Origin: Affinirhizobium straminoryzae
Lineage (GTDB): Bacteria; Pseudomonadota; Alphaproteobacteria; Rhizobiales; Rhizobiaceae
Length of the DNA: 62,560 nucleotides
Reading direction: 5' to 3'
Assembly: GCF_007004135.1 (NCBI RefSeq)
Contig: NZ_VJMG01000077.1
Location: forward strand, 1-62,560
Position numbers and translations under genes: made by a program. How positions within the stretch are numbered: position 1 is the stretch's first letter; each line of letters starts with the position of its first letter. Shown here piece after piece: positions 1-9,677 of this stretch. A model generated the notes under the pieces. The model was not told the DNA's origin. It was given only the letters and a program-made list of their open reading frames with translations, and did not search any database.

Positions 1-1
1 G

Positions 2-36
2 AAAAACTGCCCGGCGCGGACGCGCCCGGCAGCTTT
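2..36 (-). terminator. Rho-independent terminator after the pirin gene
   Basis: Positions 7-32 form two 12-base arms with one mismatch and a 2-base loop. Read on the minus strand, the stem is followed by five T residues (complement of 2-6). It lies about 20 bases beyond the stop of the pirin gene at 51. A short T run on the plus side could make it bidirectional. Confidence 0.75.
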
Positions 37-50
37 TCCGTGTTTGGATC

Positions 51-752
51 TCACCGGCGCATGTCGAACAGCAGCGCCTGGCCGTCGGTAATCCATTCGA
101 GATCCGGCAGCGCATCGGCGCCGAGCTGGATACCGTCGCCGCCGGTCAACCTTTCGCCATCGACCATCGCGAGGCCTTCGATGATGTGCAGGAAGGTCAG
201 ACGACCCGGATGCTGTGGAATGGTGAGCCGGTCACCGGCTGCAGGCCTTGCCAGAGAAAGCCGCGTCTCGGAGTACAGCTCCAGCGGTGCGCCCGCGCCG
301 ACGGGAGCGGCGATCGTCGTCCAGTCGCGGCTCGTGGCGGCATCGGGCAAGCTCGCCTGCTGGTAGCGCGGCGCCAGGCCGCGTGCCTCCGGAATGAGCC
401 AGATCTGCAGGAAATGCGCCGGTTCCTTCGCGGAGGCGTTCATTTCCGAATGCCTGACACCGGAGCCGGCGTGCATCAGCTGGGCTTCGCCGGGCGCAAT
501 CGTCACCGTATTGCCGAGCGTATCCGCGTGGCGCAGCCTGCCCGACAGCACCAGCGTCAGGATATCCATATCCGCATGGCCATGCTCGGAGAAGCCGGAG
601 CCCGGGGCGATGCGATCCTCGTTGATCACCCGCAGCGCGCCGAACCCCATGCGGGTCGGGTCCTTGAAGCCCCCGAAGGAAAAGGTGTGGTAGCTGTTCA
701 GCCAGCCGGTATCGGTGTGGCCGCGCGACATGTTTTCGTGGATGAGGGTCAT
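51..752 (-). CDS. Pirin family protein (YhhW-like cupin)
   Basis: The 233-residue protein is a bicupin of the pirin/YhhW family, cytoplasmic iron-binding proteins some of which have quercetin 2,3-dioxygenase activity. The N-terminal cupin carries the expected metal ligands: H57 and H59 in 'EHGHADMD', and H101 and E103 in 'HSEMN'. The start 'TWLNSYHTF'-type region and the full length match the family. The gene stands alone, with a terminator at 2-36 and a perfect hairpin (774-796) just upstream of the ATG. The true substrate cannot be told from sequence; a stress or redox-sensing role is equally possible. Confidence 0.9.
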   Translation of the reverse strand: MTLIHENMSRGHTDTGWLNSYHTFSFGGFKDPTRMGFGALRVINEDRIAPGSGFSEHGHADMDILTLVLSGRLRHADTLGNTVTIAPGEAQLMHAGSGVRHSEMNASAKEPAHFLQIWLIPEARGLAPRYQQASLPDAATSRDWTTIAAPVGAGAPLELYSETRLSLARPAAGDRLTIPQHPGRLTFLHIIEGLAMVDGERLTGGDGIQLGADALPDLEWITDGQALLFDMRR

Positions 753-773
753 TTGGCTGCTCCCTGTATCGGG

Positions 774-796
774 GGCGATGCCGTTGCGGCATCGCC
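774..796 (-). other. Perfect hairpin in the pirin 5' leader
   Basis: Two 10-base arms (774-783 and 787-796) are perfectly complementary around a 3-base TTG loop. The element ends 22 bases upstream of the pirin ATG at 752. It could act as an mRNA stabiliser or an operator. Confidence 0.5.
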
Positions 797-842
797 ATGA
801 CGCGAAGATAGCCCCTCTTTTGTTTATTGAAATAGAAACGAT

Positions 843-883
843 GATCGCCGCACTGTTCTCAAATAATGAACGTTGCGGCGATC
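843..883. other. Long imperfect hairpin between ABC ATPase and pirin genes
   Basis: The arms 843-852 and 874-883 are perfect 10-base complements. Inside them GTTC (855-858) pairs with GAAC (868-871), leaving a 9-base AT-rich loop. It lies about 60 bases downstream of the ATPase stop (945, minus strand), so a terminator or processing site is the simplest reading, although there is no clear T run. Confidence 0.45.
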
Positions 884-944
884 CAGGTGCATGTCGGTGG
901 GCGAGCGCATGGCGGCGAGGGAGCGCATGGCTGCATCCTGCCGT

Positions 945-1949
<1,005 letters not shown>

Positions 1950-1970
1950 GTTTTCCTCCCAGGCTGGTGC

Positions 1971-2003
1971 TTGACACAAAACAAAAGTGATTTAATCTAT
2001 TTT
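1971..2003 (+). promoter_or_regulatory. Sigma70-type promoter with overlapping palindromic operator
   Basis: A consensus -35 TTGACA (1971-1976) is followed after 16 bases by TAATCT (1993-1998) as -10. An interrupted palindrome, AAAAGTGATT (1983-1992), T, AATCTATTTT (1994-2003), with 8 of 10 positions symmetric, overlaps the -10. AT-rich symmetric sites like this are typical of ROK repressors (NagC, Mlc, XylR), so the ROK protein encoded at 8433 is the likely ligand. It faces the binding-protein gene at 2147. The link to the ROK protein is inference. Confidence 0.55.
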
Positions 2004-2146
2004 CCGTGACCTGCAAAGACCGTTGTTGAGGAGACGGGCGGGTCGCTGGTGCCGGGAGGAGCGGATCGGGTGGCCCAAGGTCGCCTGCGCGTTTTCCTGC
2101 GCCACAAGGCCGGTGAACCGGCCGTTTTCGAGGGAGGAGAACCCGT

Positions 2147-3451
2147 ATGATGAGAACCGCATCCTTGACGAGCCTCGCCGCCGTGCTGGCGCTGGGCGTT
2201 GCCCTGCCGGCGATTGCCGCAGGCAATACGATTACCGGCAATACGGTCGGCCCGGACAATGCGCCGAAGACGCTGACCTTCCGCATGACGACGGACGGCC
2301 CGCGCAACAACGATCCGGCCGTTGCCGATGGTTACGGCAAGCTGTTCCGCGAGTATGTGGCGCGCCATCCTGGCTGGAAGGTCGAACTGCAGATGATGTC
2401 GGGCGATATCGGCCAGGAACAGGCCCGCCTCCTGGAGCAGGCGAAGTCCGGCAATGCCCCCGATTGCGCCGCCGTCGATTCCTTCGTGCTGCCGCTGTTC
2501 AAGAAGTCCGGTGTGTTGCAGTCCTTCGCGCCCTATTTCAACAAGGACGAAATCGACCAGCTCTTCCCCTTCATCCGCGAGGGCATTACCGGCACGGACG
2601 GCAAGATCTATGCCTGGTGGTGGGCGACCGACCTGCGCGTTCTCTACCGCAACAAGGCCGTGATTGCCGAGGCGCCGCAGACCTGGGACGACACGAAGAC
2701 GGCAGCCCTTGCCTCCGTCAAGCAGGGCATGGAAGGCATCCTGTTCAATGGCGGCCGCTTCGAAGGCACGACCTTCGACTGGCTGGCCAATTTCTGGGCG
2801 GAAGGCGGCAAGCTGGTGGACGATGCCGGCAAGCCGATCTTCGGCGAGGGCGAGAACCGTGCCAAGTTCGTCAAGGCGGTCGATTACTACCGCGGTCTGG
2901 TGGAAAGCGGCGCGGCACCGAAGCGCGTGGCGACCATCGGCAACTACGACGATTTCAATGCCGCTGCCGCGGCCGGCACCACCGCGCTGTTCGTCGGCGG
3001 CAACTGGCAGCTCGCCCAGCTGAAGAGCACGCTCGACGCCGGCGATTTCGCCAACTGGACCTTCTCGATGCTGCCCGGCCCGACGAAGGAACAGCGCTCC
3101 ACCGGCACCGGCGGCTGGACGGTCGCGTCCTTCTCCAAGGATCCGGCCAAGGTGGAAATGTGCGCCAATCTGGCCCGCGAGATCTATATGGGCCCGGCCA
3201 ATGCGCTGCAGGAGCAGCTGCCGACCCGCGCCGATCTCTATGACAAGTATCCGGTTTTCGCGACGGAGGCGAACAAGGCCTTCGCTGCCGCACTGAAGGT
3301 GGGTCAGGCCCGCCCCGGCGCGCCGGTCTATCCGGAAATCTCCAACCAGATCCAGATCATGATGGGCAAGGTCCTGACCGGCTCGCAGCCGACCGAAGCT
3401 GCCGTGGACGATGCCTTCAAGGCCGCCACGGATGCCTTCAAGCGCCTCTGA
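2147..3451 (+). CDS. Extracellular solute-binding protein, family 1 (mannoside importer)
   Basis: This 434-residue periplasmic sugar-binding protein begins with a signal peptide (hydrophobic core 8-22, cleavage near 'PAIAA'). The rest has the MalE/UgpB-like fold pattern, including 'AKFVKAVDYYRGLVESG' and a late 'GTGGWTVASFSKDPAK' segment typical of CUT1 binding proteins. GGGAGGAG precedes the ATG. It is the first gene of the plus-strand operon with two permeases, a GH38 alpha-mannosidase and a ROK regulator, which suggests an alpha-mannoside or mannose-containing oligosaccharide as ligand. A hairpin at 3467-3500 separates it from the permease genes. Confidence 0.9.
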   Translation: MMRTASLTSLAAVLALGVALPAIAAGNTITGNTVGPDNAPKTLTFRMTTDGPRNNDPAVADGYGKLFREYVARHPGWKVELQMMSGDIGQEQARLLEQAKSGNAPDCAAVDSFVLPLFKKSGVLQSFAPYFNKDEIDQLFPFIREGITGTDGKIYAWWWATDLRVLYRNKAVIAEAPQTWDDTKTAALASVKQGMEGILFNGGRFEGTTFDWLANFWAEGGKLVDDAGKPIFGEGENRAKFVKAVDYYRGLVESGAAPKRVATIGNYDDFNAAAAAGTTALFVGGNWQLAQLKSTLDAGDFANWTFSMLPGPTKEQRSTGTGGWTVASFSKDPAKVEMCANLAREIYMGPANALQEQLPTRADLYDKYPVFATEANKAFAAALKVGQARPGAPVYPEISNQIQIMMGKVLTGSQPTEAAVDDAFKAATDAFKRL

Positions 3452-3466
3452 CGGCGACATGACGAC

Positions 3467-3500
3467 GGGAGGACGGGCTTGGACATGGCCCGCCCTTCCC
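3467..3500 (+). other. Intergenic hairpin after the binding-protein gene
   Basis: CGGGC (3474-3478) pairs with GCCCG (3488-3492) around a 9-base loop. The stem is continued by GGGAGG (3467-3472) against CCTTCCC (3494-3500) with one G-T pair. It lies between the binding protein and permease genes and could protect the upstream mRNA, giving excess binding protein. Confidence 0.5.
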
Positions 3501-3522
3501 CTTCCATGCATTGCCCGACTGG

Positions 3523-4458
3523 ATGACCGCCATGACCACAGCAATCGCCACCGTTGCGCATGCGGGCGCCCTTGCCCGCCGCCGGCAGACGCGGCCACGG
3601 GTCGCGCCCTGGCTGCTGCCGCTGATCCTCGTGCTCGGCCTGTTCTATCTCTACCCCGTCTTCGACGTGTTCCGGCTGGCGCTGACCCGCGCGACGCTGC
3701 TCGGCGAAGAGGGCGGTTACACCTTCGCGACGCTCACGCAGACGCTGGCGCGGCCGGAAATTCCGGGCATCCTCGGCGTGACGGCGATCTTCACCCTGGC
3801 CAGCGTGTTTTCCCAGCAGCTGTTCGGGCTGGCGATTGCGCTCGTCGTGGTGCGCGGCGAAAAGCGGCGTCTGTTCGGCACGACGATCGTGCGCACCACT
3901 GCGCTGATTGCCTGGGTCGTGCCCGGCATTGCCGGCGGCATCATCTGGAAGATGCTGTTCAACGAAGCGCCTTTTGGCGGTCTCAACAGCGTGCTGCGCA
4001 TGCTGGGCGCCACGCCGGTGCAATGGCTGTCCGATCCGGACCTCGTGATGTGGTCCGTGGTGATGTCCAATGTCTGGCGCGGCACTGCCTTTTCCATGGT
4101 GGTGATGTATGCCGCGCTGAAGGCGATCGATCCTGTGCTGTATGAGGCCGCCGCCGTCGATGGCGCCAGCGCGCCGCAGCGGCTTTTCCATGTGACGCTG
4201 CCGCAGCTGCGCTCGGCGATCCTCGTCAACATGATCCTGATCACCATCCAGACGCTGAACACCTTCGATGCGATCATCTCGCTCACCGGCGGCGGCCCCG
4301 GCCGCTCCACCGAGGTGCTGTCGCTCTATACGTTCAATGTCGTCTTCCGCAATTACGACCTTGCCGGCGGTGCGGTGCTCTCCATCCTGATGCTGGTCAT
4401 CAGCCTTGGTCTGGCGCTCGTCTACGCGGCCTTCCTGCCGAAGGGAGAGGACCGATGA
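3523..4458 (+). CDS. ABC transporter permease, MalF/UgpA type
   Basis: This inner-membrane permease of about 311 residues has six predicted membrane segments and the EAA loop 'EAAAVDGASAPQRLFHVTLP' that contacts the ATPase. The first membrane segment starts near 'APWLLPLILVLGLF'. Possible starts are TTG 3511, ATG 3523 and ATG 3532; none has a strong ribosome site, and 3523 is used here. Its stop overlaps the next gene's ATG by four bases (ATGA), so the two permeases are translationally coupled. It forms the channel with the 4455-5297 protein. Confidence 0.88.
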   Translation: MTAMTTAIATVAHAGALARRRQTRPRVAPWLLPLILVLGLFYLYPVFDVFRLALTRATLLGEEGGYTFATLTQTLARPEIPGILGVTAIFTLASVFSQQLFGLAIALVVVRGEKRRLFGTTIVRTTALIAWVVPGIAGGIIWKMLFNEAPFGGLNSVLRMLGATPVQWLSDPDLVMWSVVMSNVWRGTAFSMVVMYAALKAIDPVLYEAAAVDGASAPQRLFHVTLPQLRSAILVNMILITIQTLNTFDAIISLTGGGPGRSTEVLSLYTFNVVFRNYDLAGGAVLSILMLVISLGLALVYAAFLPKGEDR

Positions 4459-5297
4459 GCGCCAAGACCAGAGAGCGCATCGGCGACCTGTTCAGCTATC
4501 TGTTCATGCTGGTGATCTTCGTCTTCTTCGCCTGGCCGCTGCTGTGGCTGCTGTCGCTGGCGCTGCGCACCCGTAAGGAAGTGTTCCTCGGCGTCAGCCG
4601 CTTCATTCCGAAGGCACCGACGCTCGACAATTTCGCGATGATCCTGTCCTCGGACAAGTTCCTCGCCTATCTCTGGAACGCGCTGAAGCTGTCCTGCCTG
4701 TCGGCGGTGGGCTGCCTGATCGTTGCGCTGCCGGCAGCCTACGCGTTTTCGCGCTTCCGCTTCCGCGGCAAGGGCGCCTGGATGATGGCGCTTCTGTCGG
4801 TGCAGATGATCTCGCCGCTCGTCATCATGGTGCCGCTCTACCGCTACATGGCCTCGATCGGCCTCACCGACAGCCATTTCGGCGCCACCATGGTCTATAT
4901 CGCGCTCTCGGTGCCGATGGTGACCTGGATCCTGAAGGGGACGATCGACGGCATTCCGGCTGCCCTCGACGAGGCGGCGATGATCGACGGCTGCAACCGC
5001 TTCGGCGTGTTCCTGCGCGTGGTGCTGCCGCTCTCCACGCCCGGCATCGCATCCGCCTTCATCATTGCGGTGATCGGCGGCTGGTCGCAGTTCCTCGTGC
5101 CCTTCCTGCTGATCACCAAGGAATCGCTCACCCCCATCGGCGTCGGCATCTTCCAGTATGCCGGCACGCAGAACGACTCTTCCATCCAGCTTCTGGCGGC
5201 CGCCTGCCTTGTTTCCGTGGTGCCGGCCATCGTCGCCTTCCTGGCGCTCCAGCGGCTGATCCTTGGTGCCCTGACGGCCGGTGCCGTCAAGGGCTGA
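4455..5297 (+). CDS. ABC transporter permease, MalG/UgpE type
   Basis: This 280-residue second membrane subunit of the CUT1 importer has about six membrane segments and an EAA loop 'EAAMIDGCNRFGVFLRVVLP'. The C-terminus 'LTAGAVKG' is typical of MalG-like permeases. It starts in the ATGA overlap with the preceding permease, and the GH38 mannosidase gene follows after 17 bases. Confidence 0.92.
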   Translation: MSAKTRERIGDLFSYLFMLVIFVFFAWPLLWLLSLALRTRKEVFLGVSRFIPKAPTLDNFAMILSSDKFLAYLWNALKLSCLSAVGCLIVALPAAYAFSRFRFRGKGAWMMALLSVQMISPLVIMVPLYRYMASIGLTDSHFGATMVYIALSVPMVTWILKGTIDGIPAALDEAAMIDGCNRFGVFLRVVLPLSTPGIASAFIIAVIGGWSQFLVPFLLITKESLTPIGVGIFQYAGTQNDSSIQLLAAACLVSVVPAIVAFLALQRLILGALTAGAVKG

Positions 5298-5314
5298 CCC
5301 TTCCAACGACGAAT

Positions 5315-8300
5315 ATGAGTTTTGCCATGATACTGACTTCTGCCCAGCGCCTCGAACGGCTCCAGGTGCGCACCGCCGAACTGCAATTCTGGCGCGCCCG
5401 CGCCACGCGCCCTCTGGAGGGCTGGCAGTTCGACGGCAGCCCCATCGCGCTTCGCGAGGCCTGGCCGCATCGCAACGGCACCGTACACTTCACCGTCTCC
5501 GGCGAGGTTCCCGCCGATTGGCCTCTGGAAGATGTGCGGCTCTATCTCGATCTCGGCGGCGAAAGCCTGATCAGCATCACCGGCGCCGATGGCCAGGCGA
5601 AGAGCTACGGGCTCGATCCCTATCACCGCGAGTTCCACCTGCCCTCGCACGGGTTCTCGATTGCGACGGAAACGGTCGCCCGCCTGCCCTTCGGCCAGCC
5701 GGTCCGCAAGCCCTGCCTGGAACGGGCGGAACTGTTCTGGATCGACGAGGAGGTCGACCGGCTCTGGCTGCTGCTGCGCCAGATCGCGGAGGCCGTCAGC
5801 GTGCTCGATGGCCATGACGCCGTTCCCTACCTGCTGGAGGCTGCAGAAACCTGCTTCTACAGCCTTGACTGGCCCTCGGCCACGGCGGACTACGTGACCC
5901 GCATCGCGCCGGAGACGATGCAGCAGCGGATCTGGCAGCTGCCGCCGCACAAGGAGAACCCGGAGGGCCTGAACGAGGCGCAGCGCGCCTCCGTCGCCAC
6001 CGCCTATGCGGCGCTGATGGCAAAGCTTGCCGAACTTCAGAAGCGCTTTCCGCCGCAGGGCCAGATCGCGCTCACCGGCCATGCGCATATCGACCTTGCC
6101 TGGCTCTGGCCCTATGGCGAGACCCGCCGCAAGATGCGCCGCACCTTCCACACCGCGCTGTCGCTGATGGAAGGCTCGAGCGATTTCCGCTTCAACCAGT
6201 CGACGGCGCATTACTATGCGCAGCTTGAGGAAGACGATCCGGCCCTCCTCGCGCGAATCGTCGAGCGGGTGAAGGCCGGCCAGTGGGAGGTGCTCGGCGG
6301 CTGCTGGGTGGAGCCCGATACCAACATGCCGACCGGCGAAAGCCTCGCCCGCCAGATTCTCTACGGCCAGCGGTATTTCGAAAAGACCTTCGGCGCCCGC
6401 CACAGCATCTGCTGGCTGCCGGATTGCTTCGGCTTCTCTGGCGCGCTGCCGCAGCTTCTGGTGCAGGGCGGCATGAAGAGCTTCTTCACGATCAAGGTCA
6501 ACTGGTCGGAATCGAACCGCATTCCGGCCGATCTCTTCTGGTGGGAGGGTCTCGACGGCAGCCGCGTGCTGGCGCACACCTTCAACAATCCGATGGAAGG
6601 CTATAACGGCTTCGTGCGGCCCGACTGCTTCGTGCCGACCTGGAAGAATTTCCGCCAGAAGGATCGCCACGACACCACGTTGCTGTGCGTCGGTTATGGC
6701 GATGGCGGCGGCGGCGTCACACCGGAAATGATCCTGCGCGAGGAACAGCTGCGGGTCTTCCCGGCCATTCCGCAGGCGCGCTGGAGCCGCGTCGAGGATT
6801 TCTTCGAGGCCGCCCATGCCACCGCCGCCTCGCGCAAGATGCATGTCTGGCAGGGTGAGATCTATCTGGAGCTGCACCGCGCCACGCTCACCAGCCAGAG
6901 CGATGTGAAGCGCCTGCACCGCCAGGCGGAGCGCGGCCTGATCACCGCCGAAACGATCGCAAGCCTTGCCCATCTGCTGGGTGGCGCGCGTCCGCAATCG
7001 CTCGAACCTGCCTGGCGCGTGGTGATGAAGAACGAGTTCCACGACATTCTGCCGGGCTCCTCCATCGCCGAAGTCTATGTCGATGCGAGCACGGAACTTG
7101 GCAGCGTCATCGAGGAAGCGAAGGCGGCGCAGAAAGCCGGGCTCGAGGCGATCCGCGCCCAGCTGCCGGCCGGTGACGATGGCCATGTGCTGGTCGTCAA
7201 CCCGTCGCTGTCGCCGCGCCCGCTGCGTCTCGATCTGGCAGACGGCCCCGTGCGGGCGCAGACGGTGGTTGCGCCGCTCTCCGTCGCCGTGCTGCCGGTC
7301 TCTGCCCTTCGGCCGCAGCCCGGTCTGGTCGCCACCGCCCGCAGCCTCGAAAACGAGGTGCTGAAGGTGACGCTGGCCGAGGACGGTTCGATTGCCAGCA
7401 TGCTGCACAAGCCGAGCGGCCGCGAGGCGCTGGACGATGGCGGCAACCGCCTGTTTGCCTATCCCGCCGACAAGCCGCGCAACTGGGATGCCTGGGACGT
7501 GGAAGGCGATTATGCCGAAAAGGCCGAGGAGATCACCGGTTTCGAGAGCATCGAACTGGTGGAGAATGGTCCGCACCGCGCCGCCATCCGCATCCGCCGG
7601 CGCTGGCGCGATTCCACCATCACCCAGACGCTGTCGCTCGGTGCCAATGCCCGTCGCCTCGATATCCACACCGAGCTTGACTGGCATGATCGCCGCGTGC
7701 TCCTGCGCACGCTGACGGGTGTGGCCGTGCGCAGCCCCCGCGCCGTTTGCGAATGCGCCTATGGCGTGGTGGAGCGCCCGACGCATACCAACACCTCCTG
7801 GGACGACGCGATGTTCGAGGCACCCGCCCACCGCTTCGTCGATCTGGCCGAGCCTGGCTTCGGCCTGGCGCTGATCAACGACGCCAAGTATGGGCATTCG
7901 ATGCGCGGCAACCAGCTCGGCCTGTCGCTGCTGCGCGCGCCGGTCTATCCGGATCCGCTGGCGGACGAGGGCTATCAGGCCTTCACCTATGCGCTGATGC
8001 CGCATGAAGGCAGCTGGCATGAGGCAGGCGTGCGCGAAGAAGCCGAGGATCTGAACCAGCCGCTGCTTGCCATCGAGGCGACAGGCCTTGCCTGCGGAGA
8101 ATGGCAGCCTGTATCGGTCGAGGGCATTCCGGCTGCCTTGTCCGCGCTGAAGGTGAGCGAGGAGGGCGATGGTCTTGTCCTGCGCCTTTACGAGCCGGCC
8201 GGCCGGCGCGGCTCCCTGCAGGTCAAGCCACAGGAGGGCTGGCAGACCGAAGGCCCGCTCACCATTCTGGAGGAGCCGATGGCGGATGTGCCCGCCGATG

Positions 8301-8347
8301 CCCTGCGCTCCTTCGAGGTGAAGAGCTGGCGTCTGCGCAAGCGCTGA
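5315..8347 (+). CDS. Alpha-mannosidase, GH38
   Basis: This large (1010-residue) glycoside hydrolase family 38 enzyme cleaves terminal alpha-mannosyl residues and needs a divalent metal. The catalytic domain starts near residue 250 with 'GHAHIDLAWLWP', where H258 and D260 are expected zinc ligands. D370 in 'WLPDCFGFSGALPQ' fits the nucleophile and metal ligand, and the later 'NEFHDILPGSS' supplies the last histidine ligand. The C-terminal half is the usual beta-sandwich. There is no signal peptide, so it acts in the cytoplasm on sugars brought in by the importer encoded just upstream. Length is normal for bacterial GH38. The exact linkage specificity is unknown. Confidence 0.95.
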   Translation: MSFAMILTSAQRLERLQVRTAELQFWRARATRPLEGWQFDGSPIALREAWPHRNGTVHFTVSGEVPADWPLEDVRLYLDLGGESLISITGADGQAKSYGLDPYHREFHLPSHGFSIATETVARLPFGQPVRKPCLERAELFWIDEEVDRLWLLLRQIAEAVSVLDGHDAVPYLLEAAETCFYSLDWPSATADYVTRIAPETMQQRIWQLPPHKENPEGLNEAQRASVATAYAALMAKLAELQKRFPPQGQIALTGHAHIDLAWLWPYGETRRKMRRTFHTALSLMEGSSDFRFNQSTAHYYAQLEEDDPALLARIVERVKAGQWEVLGGCWVEPDTNMPTGESLARQILYGQRYFEKTFGARHSICWLPDCFGFSGALPQLLVQGGMKSFFTIKVNWSESNRIPADLFWWEGLDGSRVLAHTFNNPMEGYNGFVRPDCFVPTWKNFRQKDRHDTTLLCVGYGDGGGGVTPEMILREEQLRVFPAIPQARWSRVEDFFEAAHATAASRKMHVWQGEIYLELHRATLTSQSDVKRLHRQAERGLITAETIASLAHLLGGARPQSLEPAWRVVMKNEFHDILPGSSIAEVYVDASTELGSVIEEAKAAQKAGLEAIRAQLPAGDDGHVLVVNPSLSPRPLRLDLADGPVRAQTVVAPLSVAVLPVSALRPQPGLVATARSLENEVLKVTLAEDGSIASMLHKPSGREALDDGGNRLFAYPADKPRNWDAWDVEGDYAEKAEEITGFESIELVENGPHRAAIRIRRRWRDSTITQTLSLGANARRLDIHTELDWHDRRVLLRTLTGVAVRSPRAVCECAYGVVERPTHTNTSWDDAMFEAPAHRFVDLAEPGFGLALINDAKYGHSMRGNQLGLSLLRAPVYPDPLADEGYQAFTYALMPHEGSWHEAGVREEAEDLNQPLLAIEATGLACGEWQPVSVEGIPAALSALKVSEEGDGLVLRLYEPAGRRGSLQVKPQEGWQTEGPLTILEEPMADVPADALRSFEVKSWRLRKR

Positions 8348-8384
8348 AACACCTCTTCCGTCGGGCGCGAATTTACAGCATCAT

Positions 8385-8411
8385 CCCGGGGCGGTTGCAG
8401 ACCGTCCCGGG
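8385..8411 (+). other. Hairpin between alpha-mannosidase and ROK genes
   Basis: The 11-base arms 8385-8395 and 8401-8411 pair completely (one G-T) around the loop TGCAG. There is no T run after it, so it may attenuate rather than stop transcription into the regulator gene, whose TTG start is at 8433. Confidence 0.55.
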
Positions 8412-8432
8412 TGGACAAACAAGGACAGAGAA

Positions 8433-9677
8433 TTGAACTATCTGGGTTCGAATGGCGAACAGGCGGCGGCGCAGAACCGTGCGACCATCCTGAATGCCAT
8501 TCATCGCGGTGCGCCGATCTCGCGCACCGAACTGGCGCGCCAGTCGCGGCTGACCAAGCAGGCGGTGACGCGAATCGTGGATCGTCTGCTCGACGAAGGG
8601 CTGGTGATGGAGGCGCGTCGCCGGCAAGGCTTGCGCGGCCAGCCCGCCATCGAACTGGAAATCGACCCGGAAGGCGTCTTTGCCATCGGTGCCAATATCG
8701 ACCGCGATCATCTCACCATCGTTGCCGTCGATGCGGTGGGCAATATCCGCGGCCGCATGCATCACGAGCAGCGCTTCTTCCTGCCGAAGGATTTCACCCG
8801 GCTGATGGAGGAGGCCATCTCCTCCTTCCTGCGCCGCAAGATCATTCCGGAACCACGGCTGGCCGGCATCGGCCTCGCCATTCCCGACTGGCTGGGCGAG
8901 GTCGACTTTCTTGAACGCCCCGCGCACTACCGTGAATGGAGCGGCTTTGATGTGCGCGCCGCTTTGGCCCGTTTCACCCACCATCCCGTCTTCATTGACA
9001 ATGATGCGAATGCGGCGGCACTCGGCGAGATCGAATACGGTCTCGGCACGCAGATCGACAGCTTCTTCTACATTCTCGTCAACGCCTGTCTGGGCGGCAG
9101 CCTCGTCATCAACGGCATGTGCCACAAGGGGGCCGGCGGCCTTGGCGGCGAAGTCAGCTGGCTGCCGGTGGTCGCCACCGAGGAAGGGCTTGCCGGTGAA
9201 ACGCGGCCGATCGGTGACATGTATTCGCTGTTTCACCTGCTGCACCACCTGAAGGAAAACGGCATCCCCGTCACCCGTCCCTCGGACCTGCTGACCCTCG
9301 ATCCGGCCGGGCGGGCGCGGGTCAGCGCCTGGCTGAAGGGCTTTGCGGTGACGCTGGCGGAGGCCATCATCGATATCGGCATGGTTGTCGATCCGGAAGC
9401 GGTTCTGATCGGCGGACGCCTGCCGGTGCTGCTGGTCGATGAACTCCTGAACCATGTCCGCGACGAGATCGGGCGGCGCGGCATGGAGGCGCCCTCGCTG
9501 CATCGCACGGCGATCTCCGAGGATGCCGCAGCGCTCGGGGCGGCCACCATGCCGCTGTCCCATCGCCTGTGCCTGCCCTCTGCGGATTCAAGCCAGCAGA
9601 CCCGTGTGCCGATGTCGACCGTCATGCTGCCGGCCGGCCTTGCGGTCAGCGGGTCTTCGGCAGTGCAAGCTCCATAA
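8433..9677 (+). CDS. ROK family transcriptional regulator (mannoside operon)
   Basis: The 414-residue protein has an N-terminal winged helix-turn-helix ('ISRTELARQSRLTKQAVTRI', about 30-50) and a C-terminal ROK sugar-kinase-like domain with 'FIDNDANAAALGEIEYG' and the glycine-rich 'GAGGLGGEVSW'. The cysteine-rich zinc motif of many ROK proteins is not obvious. The start is TTG at 8433 with AAGGA seven bases upstream. It is the last gene of the mannosidase operon and probably represses it, releasing on binding of mannose or a mannoside. The 3' end overlaps the convergent ROK gene by 32 bases. Confidence 0.88.
   Translation: MNYLGSNGEQAAAQNRATILNAIHRGAPISRTELARQSRLTKQAVTRIVDRLLDEGLVMEARRRQGLRGQPAIELEIDPEGVFAIGANIDRDHLTIVAVDAVGNIRGRMHHEQRFFLPKDFTRLMEEAISSFLRRKIIPEPRLAGIGLAIPDWLGEVDFLERPAHYREWSGFDVRAALARFTHHPVFIDNDANAAALGEIEYGLGTQIDSFFYILVNACLGGSLVINGMCHKGAGGLGGEVSWLPVVATEEGLAGETRPIGDMYSLFHLLHHLKENGIPVTRPSDLLTLDPAGRARVSAWLKGFAVTLAEAIIDIGMVVDPEAVLIGGRLPVLLVDELLNHVRDEIGRRGMEAPSLHRTAISEDAAALGAATMPLSHRLCLPSADSSQQTRVPMSTVMLPAGLAVSGSSAVQAP

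Noticed and set aside
4895..8020. A 1041-codon open frame on the minus strand
   Set aside because: It is antisense to the GH38 mannosidase and permease genes, and no family motif is visible.
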